From JBLNBU01 sp050260215 (GTDB lineage: Bacteria; Pseudomonadota; Alphaproteobacteria; Rhodospirillales; Magnetospirillaceae), in the NCBI GenBank assembly GCA_050260215.1, contig JBLNBU010000235.1:1-30452 (forward strand): DNA of 30,452 bases, read 5' to 3'. The position numbers and the translations under genes are program-made. Under the pieces are notes generated by a model that saw only the letters and a list, made by a program, of their open reading frames with translations, had not been told where the DNA came from and searched no databases. Below are positions 24,716 to 30,452 of this stretch, one piece after another. Every line of letters starts with the position of its first letter. The stretch's first letter is position 1.

Positions 24716-25732
24716 ATGGCCGATCCCCGTTTCTTCACCGTCGCCGGACCGTTCACGCTGGGGCGGCTGGCCGAAATCGCCGAAGCCAAGCTGGCACCGG
24801 GCGCCGATCCTGCCGCCGAGTTCACCGACGTGGCGCCGCTCGAGACCGCCGGCGCCACCGACATCGGCTTCCTCGACAACCGCAAGTACGCCGCTGCCTT
24901 CGAGGCCAGCAAGGCCGGCGCCTGCGTCGTCGCCCCCGAGATGGTCGACCGGGCCCCGCCCGGCATGCAGCTGCTGCTGTCGTCCGATCCGTACCGCGCC
25001 TATGCCCGCATTGCCCAGGCCTTCTATCCCGTCACCGCGCCCGAGCCGTGGGTGGCGCCGACCGCCTGGGTCGATCCCACCGCCGTGGTCGCGCCGGACT
25101 GCCGCATCGAACCGGGCGCGTTCATCGGCGCCCGGGCCGAAATCGGCCAGCGCTGCCGGATCGGCGCCAATGCGGTGATCGGGGCCGGGGTGGTCATCGG
25201 CGACGACGGCATCGTCGGCGCTGGCGCCACCGTGTCGCACGCCATCATCGGCCGGCGGGTCAACATCTATCCGGGTGCCCGCATCGGCCAGGACGGTTTC
25301 GGCTTCGCCATGGGGCCGCAGGGTCACCTCAAGGTGCCGCAACTGGGCTGCGTACGCATCGGCGACGGGGTCGAGATCGGGGCCAACGCCACCATCGACC
25401 GGGGTGCCGGGCCCGATACTGTGATCGGCGACGGCTGCATGATCGACAATCTCGTCCAGATCGGGCACAACGTGCAGCTCGGGCGCGGATGCGTCATCGT
25501 CGCCCAGGTGGGGATCTCGGGCAGCACCCGGATGGGCGACTTCGTCGCCGCCGGCGGCCAGGCCGGCATCACCGGCCACCTGAAGATCGGGGCAGGGGCC
25601 CGCATCGCCGCCCAAAGCGGCGTCATGCGCGACATCGGCCCCGGCGAGACCGTCGGCGGTTCGCCCGCAGTGCCGATGAGCGACTGGCTGCGCCAGTGCG
25701 CCGTGCTGGGCAAAATGGCCCGCAAGAAGTAG
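24716..25732 (+). CDS. lpxD: UDP-3-O-acylglucosamine N-acyltransferase
   Basis: LpxD, 338 residues, the third enzyme of lipid A synthesis; it adds a 3-hydroxyacyl chain from ACP to the 2-amine of UDP-3-O-acylglucosamine. The N-terminal uridine-binding domain (about residues 1-100) contains DIGFLDNRKY, followed by a left-handed beta-helix of hexapeptide repeats (IGARAEIGQRCRIGANAVIG and so on). Catalytic His251 lies in QIGHNVQLG. QDGFGFAMGPQGHLKVPQLG and the GGQAGITGHLKIG region are family hallmarks. ATG 24716 is 7 bases after the skp stop; the ribosome-binding site is the AAGGAAG at the end of skp. Confidence 0.97.
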   Translation: MADPRFFTVAGPFTLGRLAEIAEAKLAPGADPAAEFTDVAPLETAGATDIGFLDNRKYAAAFEASKAGACVVAPEMVDRAPPGMQLLLSSDPYRAYARIAQAFYPVTAPEPWVAPTAWVDPTAVVAPDCRIEPGAFIGARAEIGQRCRIGANAVIGAGVVIGDDGIVGAGATVSHAIIGRRVNIYPGARIGQDGFGFAMGPQGHLKVPQLGCVRIGDGVEIGANATIDRGAGPDTVIGDGCMIDNLVQIGHNVQLGRGCVIVAQVGISGSTRMGDFVAAGGQAGITGHLKIGAGARIAAQSGVMRDIGPGETVGGSPAVPMSDWLRQCAVLGKMARKK

Positions 25733-25782
25733 TCGAGTGCCGCCGAAAAGAGCGGACGGAAGTCGAAGAGAGGGCAGGACCG

Positions 25783-26247
25783 ATGAACACCATGGTCAGC
25801 GATGCGTCGAACGTGATCGACATCAATCGCATCATGCAGATGATCCCCCACCGCTATCCCTTCCTGATGGTGGACCGGGTCGAGGACGTGGTCACCAACG
25901 AAAGCGCCGTCGGCGTCAAGAACGTCACCATCAACGAGCCGTTCTTCCAGGGCCACTTCCCCAACCATCCGGTGATGCCGGGCGTGCTGATCATCGAGGC
26001 CATGGCCCAGACCGCCGCGGTGCTGGTCGTCCACTCGCTGGGCCCGTCGGCCGAGGGCAAGCTGGTCTATTTCATGAGCGTCGACGATGCCCGCTTCCGC
26101 AAGCCGGTGGGCCCGGGCGACCGCCTGCACATCCATGTCCACAAGGACCGCTCGCGCGGGAACGTGTGGAAGTTCCGCGGCGAGGCCAAGGTCGACGGGA
26201 CCTTGATGGCCGAAGCCACCTTCGCCGCCATGATCCTGGACAGCTGA
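25783..26247 (+). CDS. fabZ: 3-hydroxyacyl-ACP dehydratase FabZ
   Basis: A 154-residue hot-dog-fold enzyme that dehydrates 3-hydroxyacyl-ACP in fatty acid elongation, competing with LpxA/LpxD for the same substrates. MIPHRYPFLMVDRV opens the domain; catalytic His58 and Glu72 lie in FFQGHFPNHP and PGVLIIEAMAQ, 14 residues apart as in other FabZ proteins. KPVGPGDRLHIHV and the WKFRGEAKVDG strand follow. ATG 25783 is preceded by AGAGGGCAGGA; a second ATG at 25792 is possible. It sits between lpxD and lpxA in the standard order, 50 bases after lpxD, and shares one base with lpxA (TGATG). Confidence 0.97.
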   Translation: MNTMVSDASNVIDINRIMQMIPHRYPFLMVDRVEDVVTNESAVGVKNVTINEPFFQGHFPNHPVMPGVLIIEAMAQTAAVLVVHSLGPSAEGKLVYFMSVDDARFRKPVGPGDRLHIHVHKDRSRGNVWKFRGEAKVDGTLMAEATFAAMILDS

Positions 26248-27047
26248 TGCCCACCATCCATCCCACCGCCATCGTCGATCCCAAGGCCCGGCTGGCCGAC
26301 ACCGTCAGCGTCGGCCCCTTTTGCGTGGTCGGCCCCGACGTCGAGCTCGGCCCGGCGGTCGAGCTGGTCTCACACGTCTCGGTCGCCGGCCGCACCACCA
26401 TCGGCGAGGCCACCCGCATCTATCCGTTCGCCTCGATCGGCCATCCGCCCCAGGACCTGAAATACGAGGGCGAGCCCTCGACCCTGGTGATCGGCGCCCG
26501 CAATCAGATCCGCGAGCACGTCACCATGAACCCCGGCACCAAGGGCGGCGGCATGGTGACCACCGTCGGCGACGACTGCCTGTTCATGGTCGGCAGCCAC
26601 GTCGCCCACGACTGCCGCATCGGCAGCAGCGTTATCCTGGCCAACAACGCCACCCTGGCCGGCCACGTCACCGTCGGCGACTTCGCCATCCTGGGTGGGC
26701 TGTCGGCGGTGCACCAGTTCGTGCGCATCGGCAAGCACGCCATGATCGGCGGCTGTTCAGGGGTCGAGAACGACATCATCCCGTTCGGGGCGGTGATCGG
26801 CAACCGGGCGCATCTGTCGGGGCTGAACATCGTCGGGCTGAAGCGCCGCGGATTTTCGCGCGACGACATCCACACGCTGCGCAACGCCTATCGCCTGCTG
26901 TTCGCCCCCGAAGGCACCCTCCAGGAGCGCCTGTCCGACGTCGAGGAGCAGTTCGCCACCAATCCGGTGGTCGCCGACATCATCGCCTTCATCCGCGCCG
27001 ATTCGTCGCGTTCCTTGTGCACGCCGAATTTCGGGGATGGCGCTTAA
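26247..27047 (+). CDS. lpxA: UDP-N-acetylglucosamine acyltransferase
   Basis: LpxA, 266 residues, catalyses the first step of lipid A synthesis, moving a 3-hydroxyacyl chain from ACP to the 3-OH of UDP-GlcNAc. A left-handed beta-helix of hexapeptide repeats fills about residues 1-185; the catalytic His121 lies in MVGSHVAHDCRIG. ASIGHPPQDLKYEGEPS and IREHVTMNPGTKGGG are diagnostic, and the C-terminal helical domain begins at GLKRRGFSRDDIHTLRNAYR. The start ATG overlaps the fabZ stop. The 3' end overlaps lpxI by 11 bases. Confidence 0.97.
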   Translation: MPTIHPTAIVDPKARLADTVSVGPFCVVGPDVELGPAVELVSHVSVAGRTTIGEATRIYPFASIGHPPQDLKYEGEPSTLVIGARNQIREHVTMNPGTKGGGMVTTVGDDCLFMVGSHVAHDCRIGSSVILANNATLAGHVTVGDFAILGGLSAVHQFVRIGKHAMIGGCSGVENDIIPFGAVIGNRAHLSGLNIVGLKRRGFSRDDIHTLRNAYRLLFAPEGTLQERLSDVEEQFATNPVVADIIAFIRADSSRSLCTPNFGDGA

Positions 27048-27855
27048 GCTCGGCATAATCGCCGGCGGTGGCGAGCTCCCGGGGCTCGTCGCCGCGGCGT
27101 GCCGGGCCGAGGGGCGCCCCTACCACATCCTTGCCCTCGAAGGCCACGCCGACCCCTCGGTGATCGGCGACGCGCCGGCCGACTGGATCCGCCTGGGCGA
27201 GGCGGGCACCGGCTTCAAGCGCCTGCACGATGTCGGCGTCGCCGAGGTGGTGATGATCGGCCCCGTCCGCCGTCCCAGCCTGAAGGAAATGGCCCCCGAC
27301 CTGCGCACGGCGCGCTTCTTCGCCAAGGTGGGCCTGAAGGCGCTGGGCGACGACGGGCTGTTGCGCGCGGTGGTGCACGAGCTCGAGGACGAAGGCTTCA
27401 AGGTGGTCGGCGTCGACCAGGTGCTGGCCGACTGCCTGGCGGTGGCCGGCCCCTACGGCACCATCCAGCCCGATGAACAGGCCGAGGCCGACATCGCCCG
27501 CGGCATCCAGGTGGCCAAGGGCCTGGGCGCGCTCGACGTCGGCCAGGCGGCGGTGGTGCAGCAAGGCATCGTGCTGGGTGTCGAGGCCATCGAGGGCACC
27601 GACCGCCTGATCCGCCGCTGCGCCGACCTGGCCCGCCAGGGAGCGGGCGGCGTGCTGGTCAAGGTCAGGAAGCCCGGCCAGGATCGCCGCATCGACCTGC
27701 CCACCATCGGCCTGGCCACCGTGCGCGAGGCGGCCTCGGCCGGCTTGCGGGGCATCGCCGTCGAGGCGGGCGGCGCCCTGGTGCTGGGCCGCGACGCCAT
27801 CGGCGCCGAGGCCGACCGGCTGGGGCTGTTCGTGGTCGGGGTCGCCCCGTGCTGA
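27037..27855 (+). CDS. lpxI: UDP-2,3-diacylglucosamine diphosphatase LpxI
   Basis: A 272-residue DUF1009-family enzyme that hydrolyses UDP-2,3-diacylglucosamine to lipid X, the alphaproteobacterial replacement for LpxH. The N-terminus LGIIAGGGELPGLVA is diagnostic, followed by MIGPVRRPSL, the DGLLRAVVHELEDEGF segment, GPYGTIQPDEQAEADIARG and the C-terminal VLVKVRKPGQDRRIDLPTIG, where Asp220 probably corresponds to the catalytic Asp of Caulobacter LpxI. The ATG start lies inside the end of lpxA (11-base overlap), and its own end overlaps lpxB by seven bases. The position between lpxA and lpxB supports the assignment. Confidence 0.94.
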   Translation: MALKLGIIAGGGELPGLVAAACRAEGRPYHILALEGHADPSVIGDAPADWIRLGEAGTGFKRLHDVGVAEVVMIGPVRRPSLKEMAPDLRTARFFAKVGLKALGDDGLLRAVVHELEDEGFKVVGVDQVLADCLAVAGPYGTIQPDEQAEADIARGIQVAKGLGALDVGQAAVVQQGIVLGVEAIEGTDRLIRRCADLARQGAGGVLVKVRKPGQDRRIDLPTIGLATVREAASAGLRGIAVEAGGALVLGRDAIGAEADRLGLFVVGVAPC

Positions 27856-29012
27856 TCTACGTCATCGCCGGCGAGCCCTCGGGCGACCTGCTGGGCGGTC
27901 GGCTGATGGGGGCGCTCAAGCGCCGCGACCCGTCCATCCGCTTCGCCGGCATCGGCGGCGAGGCCATGCGAGCCCAGGGCCTGGAGAGCCTGTTTCCCAT
28001 GGCCGAACTGTCGGTGATGGGCCTGGTCGAGGTGCTGCCCCGCATTCCCAACATCCTGCGCCGGGTCGACCAGACCCTGGCCGACATCGCCCGGCTGAAC
28101 CCCGACGCGGTGGTGACCATCGATTCGTGGGGCTTCACCGGCCGCATCCAAAAGGGGCTGAAGAAGGCGGGGGCGCGGGCGGCGCGCATCCACTACGTGG
28201 CGCCCATGGTGTGGGCGTGGAAGCCCAACCGCACCAAGAAGCTGGCCGCCGTGCTGGACCTGCTGCTGGCCTTGCTGCCCAACGAGCCGCCGTGGTTCGA
28301 GAAGGACGGGCTGAGGACCCTGCATGTGGGCCATCCGGTGGTGGAAAGCGGCGCCGAGACAGGCGACGGCGCCGGGTTCCGCGCTCGCCACGGCTTGGAC
28401 GCGGACACCCAGTTGGTGTGTGTGCTGCCCGGCAGCCGGACCTCGGAGACCGGGCGGCTGCTGCCCGTCTTCGCCGAGACCCTGGCTCTGCTCAAGGACA
28501 GCCATCCCGGGCTGGTGGCGGTGGTCCCCACCGTCGAGACCGTGGCCGACAAGGTGACCGCCGCGGCGGCCACGTGGGCCGTGCCGGCCATCGTGCTGCG
28601 CGGCACCGCCGAGAAGTACGACGCCTTTGCCGCCTGCAACGCCGCCCTGGCGGCATCCGGCACGGTGGCGCTGGAACTGGCACTGGCCGGACTGCCGGCG
28701 GTGATCGCCTACAAGGTGTCGAAGGTGTCGGCCTTCGTCGCCACGCGCTTTCTGGGCCTGAAGTTGAAATTCGCCACCCTGGTCAACATCATCATGGACC
28801 GCGCGGTGATGCCCGAACTGCTGCAGGACGACTGCCGGCCGGACCGGTTGGCCGCGGCGGTTGCGCGGCTCCTGGACGACGGGCAGGTCCGTGCCATCCA
28901 GGTCGGCGATGCCCGCGAGGCCATGCGCCGCATGGGCTGGGGCGGCCAATCGCCCAGCGAACGCGCCGCCGCGGCAGTGCTGGACCATCTGCAAGGGAGA
29001 AGCGAGCCATGA
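27849..29012 (+). CDS. lpxB: Lipid A disaccharide synthase
   Basis: LpxB, 387 residues, a GT19 glycosyltransferase that joins lipid X to UDP-2,3-diacylglucosamine at the inner face of the membrane. It is recognised by VIAGEPSGDLLGGRLMGAL at the N-terminus, FPMAELSVMGLVEVLPRIP, YVAPMVWAWKPNR, LPGSRTSE and the donor-site AASGTVALELALAGLPAVIAY region. The start is a GTG at 27849 that overlaps the end of lpxI by seven bases; no upstream ATG is available. Its stop overlaps the gloA start (ATGA). It is the last lipid A gene of the cluster. Confidence 0.96.
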   Translation: MLIYVIAGEPSGDLLGGRLMGALKRRDPSIRFAGIGGEAMRAQGLESLFPMAELSVMGLVEVLPRIPNILRRVDQTLADIARLNPDAVVTIDSWGFTGRIQKGLKKAGARAARIHYVAPMVWAWKPNRTKKLAAVLDLLLALLPNEPPWFEKDGLRTLHVGHPVVESGAETGDGAGFRARHGLDADTQLVCVLPGSRTSETGRLLPVFAETLALLKDSHPGLVAVVPTVETVADKVTAAAATWAVPAIVLRGTAEKYDAFAACNAALAASGTVALELALAGLPAVIAYKVSKVSAFVATRFLGLKLKFATLVNIIMDRAVMPELLQDDCRPDRLAAAVARLLDDGQVRAIQVGDAREAMRRMGWGGQSPSERAAAAVLDHLQGRSEP

Positions 29013-29401
29013 GCGACTGGCGGCTGCTGCACACCATGATCCGGGTCGGCGACCTGGACCGCTCCATCGACTTCTACACCCGGCTGCTGGGGATGCGGCT
29101 GTTGCGCCGGCAAGACTATCCTGAAGGCCGGTTTACCCTGGCCTTCGTCGGCTATGGGGCCGAGACCGACCACACGGTGGTCGAGTTGACCCACAACTGG
29201 GACACCGCCTCCTACGAGTTGGGCACCGGCTTCGGCCACCTGGCCATCGGCGTGTCCGACATCCATGGCGCCTGTGAAAGGCTGGCCGCGGAAGGGGTGA
29301 AGATCCCGCGCCCGCCGGGGCCGATGAAGCACGGCAGCACGGCGATCGCCTTCGTCGAGGACCCGGACGGCTACAAGATCGAGCTCATCGAGCGCCGGTA
29401 A
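29009..29401 (+). CDS. gloA: Lactoylglutathione lyase (glyoxalase I)
   Basis: A 130-residue vicinal-oxygen-chelate enzyme that isomerises the methylglyoxal-glutathione hemithioacetal to S-lactoylglutathione. The four metal ligands His8 (LLHTMIRV), Glu59 (VVELTHNW), His77 (GFGHLAIGV) and Glu125 (YKIELIERR) are in the spacing of E. coli GloA. MLRV-type strand, DFYTRLLGMRLLR and AFVEDPDGYKIEL also fit. The length matches the short, nickel-type subgroup rather than the longer zinc-type, although metal choice is inferred. ATG 29009 overlaps the lpxB stop by four bases, with GGGAGAAG upstream, so it is co-transcribed with the lipid A genes, an unusual partner functionally. Confidence 0.95.
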   Translation: MSDWRLLHTMIRVGDLDRSIDFYTRLLGMRLLRRQDYPEGRFTLAFVGYGAETDHTVVELTHNWDTASYELGTGFGHLAIGVSDIHGACERLAAEGVKIPRPPGPMKHGSTAIAFVEDPDGYKIELIERR

Positions 29402-29524
29402 CCTCCGCCTTTGGTTTTCAGGTATTAACCTTAAGCGCTGGGGCAGGCGGAATCGCTATGCCTTCGCACCTTTGCGCCCGCGGGCCCCGCTGCCCTATCT
29501 CTCTAGGGGTAGGAGGCGAGAGCC
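29402..29524. promoter_or_regulatory. Intergenic region before the response regulator
   Basis: This 123-base gap separates gloA from the receiver gene. It contains an AT-rich patch AGGTATTAACCTTAA (29420-29434) with a short AGGT/ACCT dyad, and an imperfect dyad CTATCTCTCTAGGGGTAG (29495-29512) just upstream of the ribosome-binding site AGGAGG (29511-29516). The latter resembles LuxR/NarL-type sites but overlaps translation signals. No strong promoter or terminator is evident. Confidence 0.3.
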
Positions 29525-29974
29525 ATGAAGGACGGGGCGGTGGGTACGTGTCAGGTGATGGTGGTGGATGACGACTCCGCCTGCCGCGAGACCTATGGAA
29601 GCCTGCTGACCATGGCCGGCCATGCGGTGGTCAGCGCCTGTGACGGGCAGGACGCGCTCGACAAGCTGGAGACGGCCGCCCAATTGCCCTGCGTCATCCT
29701 GCTGGACCTGCGCATGCCGCGGCTGGACGGCTACGGCTTTCGTGCCGCCCAGCGCCGGCATCCGCGCCTGGGCGGCGTCCCGGTGGTGGTGATGTCGGCC
29801 GAACGGCCGACCGAGGCGCAGCTGTCCGAACTCGACCCCCAGGCCTATCTCAACAAGCCGTGCGGCCTGCGCGACATCCTGGGCGCCGTCCAGGCGGTGT
29901 GCGACTGCGGCACCTGCGCCGCTCAGCTGCCCTGCAGCCAGGGGGCAAGGTCGGCGGCGGCCCGCTCGGTATAG
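29525..29974 (+). CDS. Single-domain response regulator (receiver domain only)
   Basis: A 149-residue protein made of one CheY-like receiver. The acidic cluster DDD (15-17) follows VMVV, phospho-Asp61 lies in LLDLRMPRLDGYGF, Ser91 in VVMSAERP replaces the usual Thr, and Lys111 lies in YLNKPCG. No output domain follows; instead the last ~25 residues are Cys-rich (CDCGTC at 126-131, Cys137), unusual for this family and possibly metal- or redox-sensitive. ATG 29525 has AGGAGG 8 bases upstream. The last 52 bases overlap the 3' end of trmFO on the other strand, so the Cys tail is partly encoded opposite a conserved gene. The partner kinase is unknown; no histidine kinase is adjacent. Confidence 0.88.
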   Translation: MKDGAVGTCQVMVVDDDSACRETYGSLLTMAGHAVVSACDGQDALDKLETAAQLPCVILLDLRMPRLDGYGFRAAQRRHPRLGGVPVVVMSAERPTEAQLSELDPQAYLNKPCGLRDILGAVQAVCDCGTCAAQLPCSQGARSAAARSV

Positions 29975-30452
29975 AGCTTCTTGCGCTCGCGCCCCTTGAC
30001 CCGCCGGCCATTGGCGTCGCGCTCGGGCGGGGGCGGGAACAGCCCGAAATTGATGTTCATCGGCTGGAAGGTGTCGACGGTGGCGCCACCGGTGACGTGC
30101 GCCAGCAGCGCCCCCAGCGCGGTGGTGACGGGTGGCGGTACCGGCGTCGCACCCGCTGCCTCGGCGGCGGCGAAGCGGCCGGCCAGCAGGCCCAAGGCGG
30201 CGCTTTCCACATAGCCCTCGCAGCCGGCGACCTGGCCCGCCAGGCGGATGCGCGGATCAGCCTTGATGCGAAGAACGCCATCCAACACCTTGGGCGCGTT
30301 GACGAAAGTGTTGCGGTGCTCGCCCGGCTCGACTTCGACGCCCTGCTCCCTGGCCACGCCGCCATCAGCCTCGCCAACGGCCGCCGCCACGTCGAGACAG
30401 CTCACCAGGCTACGAAGAGCTTGTTTGTGCCGAAGAATCTGATTGGCTAGAG
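29923..30452 (-). CDS. trmFO: TrmFO C-terminal part, 5' end lost at a junction near 30318
   Basis: This is the C-terminal ~130 residues of methylenetetrahydrofolate-tRNA-(uracil-5-)-methyltransferase, the folate/FAD enzyme that makes m5U54 in tRNA. The order RNTFVNAPKVLDG, RLAGQVAGCEGYVESAALGL, TALGALLAHVTGG, FQPMNINFGLFPP and the basic KGRERKKLYTERA tail is diagnostic. Upstream of the conserved His-Arg-Asn-Thr (His codon 30316-30318) the frame stays open to the window edge, but it reads LANQILRHKQALRSL... and then VEVEPGE, which does not resemble TrmFO, where an IPGLE..EF..(R)xG type segment is expected. So similarity stops abruptly at about 30318. Either the gene is broken here or the sequence is a chimera. 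The stop lies inside the convergent receiver gene, overlapping it by 52 bases. Confidence 0.85.
   Translation of the reverse strand, partial: LANQILRHKQALRSLVSCLDVAAAVGEADGGVAREQGVEVEPGEHRNTFVNAPKVLDGVLRIKADPRIRLAGQVAGCEGYVESAALGLLAGRFAAAEAAGATPVPPPVTTALGALLAHVTGGATVDTFQPMNINFGLFPPPPERDANGRRVKGRERKKLYTERAAADLAPWLQGS
30319..30450 (+). pseudogene. Probable C-terminal fragment of an MBL-fold metallo-hydrolase
   Basis: The plus strand here reads LARLDFDALLPGHAAISLAN, then GRRHVETAHQATKSL and FVPKNLIG, followed by TAG at 30448-30450. The pattern of Leu-rich helix, hydrophobic strand, Pro-Gly-His, a G..H...A helix and a short C-terminus is that of the end of metallo-beta-lactamase-fold hydrolases, where the PGH histidine (30355-30357) is a metal ligand. 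No upstream part of such a domain exists in this window, because the preceding bases encode trmFO on the other strand. Codons in the last 60 bases (ACA, TTT, AAT, ATT) are less GC-biased than in neighbours. The family call rests on about 44 residues and is tentative. Confidence 0.45.

Noticed and set aside
30316..30452. Simple frameshift within trmFO
   Set aside because: None of the three minus-strand frames gives a convincing TrmFO sequence upstream of 30318, whereas the plus strand gives a plausible unrelated C-terminus; a cluster of errors at the sequence end cannot be fully excluded.

Overview
The window is GC-rich DNA with strong CTG/GCC/GGC codon bias. Gene content and order point to an alphaproteobacterium of the Rhodospirillales, most like Magnetospirillum and relatives. 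That placement is inferred from the layout rsp B-tsf-pyrH-frr-uppS-cdsA-dxr-rseP-bamA-skp-lpxD-fabZ-lpxA-lpxI-lpxB, the use of LpxI instead of LpxH, and the style of the signalling proteins. No search was run. No tRNA, rRNA, CRISPR array or insertion sequence was seen, and no gene-free stretch exceeds 300 bases.

The left part (1-14369) is mixed accessory and housekeeping content. It opens with the C-terminal part of a hybrid histidine kinase, then an SDR oxidoreductase, a tandem-ACT regulator (minus strand), a membrane-anchored cytochrome c, and a PA2779/PA2778-type pair (small membrane protein plus C39-like lipoprotein peptidase). A minus-strand operon patatin - diacylglycerol kinase-like - metallophosphoesterase follows, with an acyl-CoA synthetase divergent to it; together these look like a lipid-turnover neighbourhood. 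Two tandem GAF-like/HD-GYP proteins (probable c-di-GMP phosphodiesterases), a MepA murein endopeptidase and a Kup potassium transporter (minus strand) complete this part.

The right part (14598-29401) is one long plus-strand cell-envelope and translation cluster. Its genes make ribosomal protein S2, EF-Ts, UMP kinase, ribosome recycling factor, undecaprenyl-PP synthase, CDP-DAG synthase, DXP reductoisomerase, the site-2 protease RseP, BamA, Skp, and the lipid A enzymes LpxD, FabZ, LpxA, LpxI and LpxB, followed by glyoxalase I. Most junctions from pyrH on overlap or are separated by fewer than 50 bases, so translational coupling is likely. Together they supply translation factors, the isoprenoid carrier lipid, phospholipid precursor, outer-membrane protein assembly and the lipid A backbone.

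The end (29525-30452) has a single-domain response regulator and the 3' part of trmFO on the minus strand. TrmFO similarity stops abruptly near 30318, and the opposite strand then reads like the C-terminus of a metallo-beta-lactamase-fold hydrolase. This is a rearrangement or an assembly chimera at the window edge. The other clear anomaly is an abrupt loss of codon bias in the last ~97 codons of rseP. I did not find a convincing wholly new system; the best candidates are the patatin/DagK/phosphoesterase/acyl-CoA ligase neighbourhood and the duplicated HD-GYP pair with its structured promoters.
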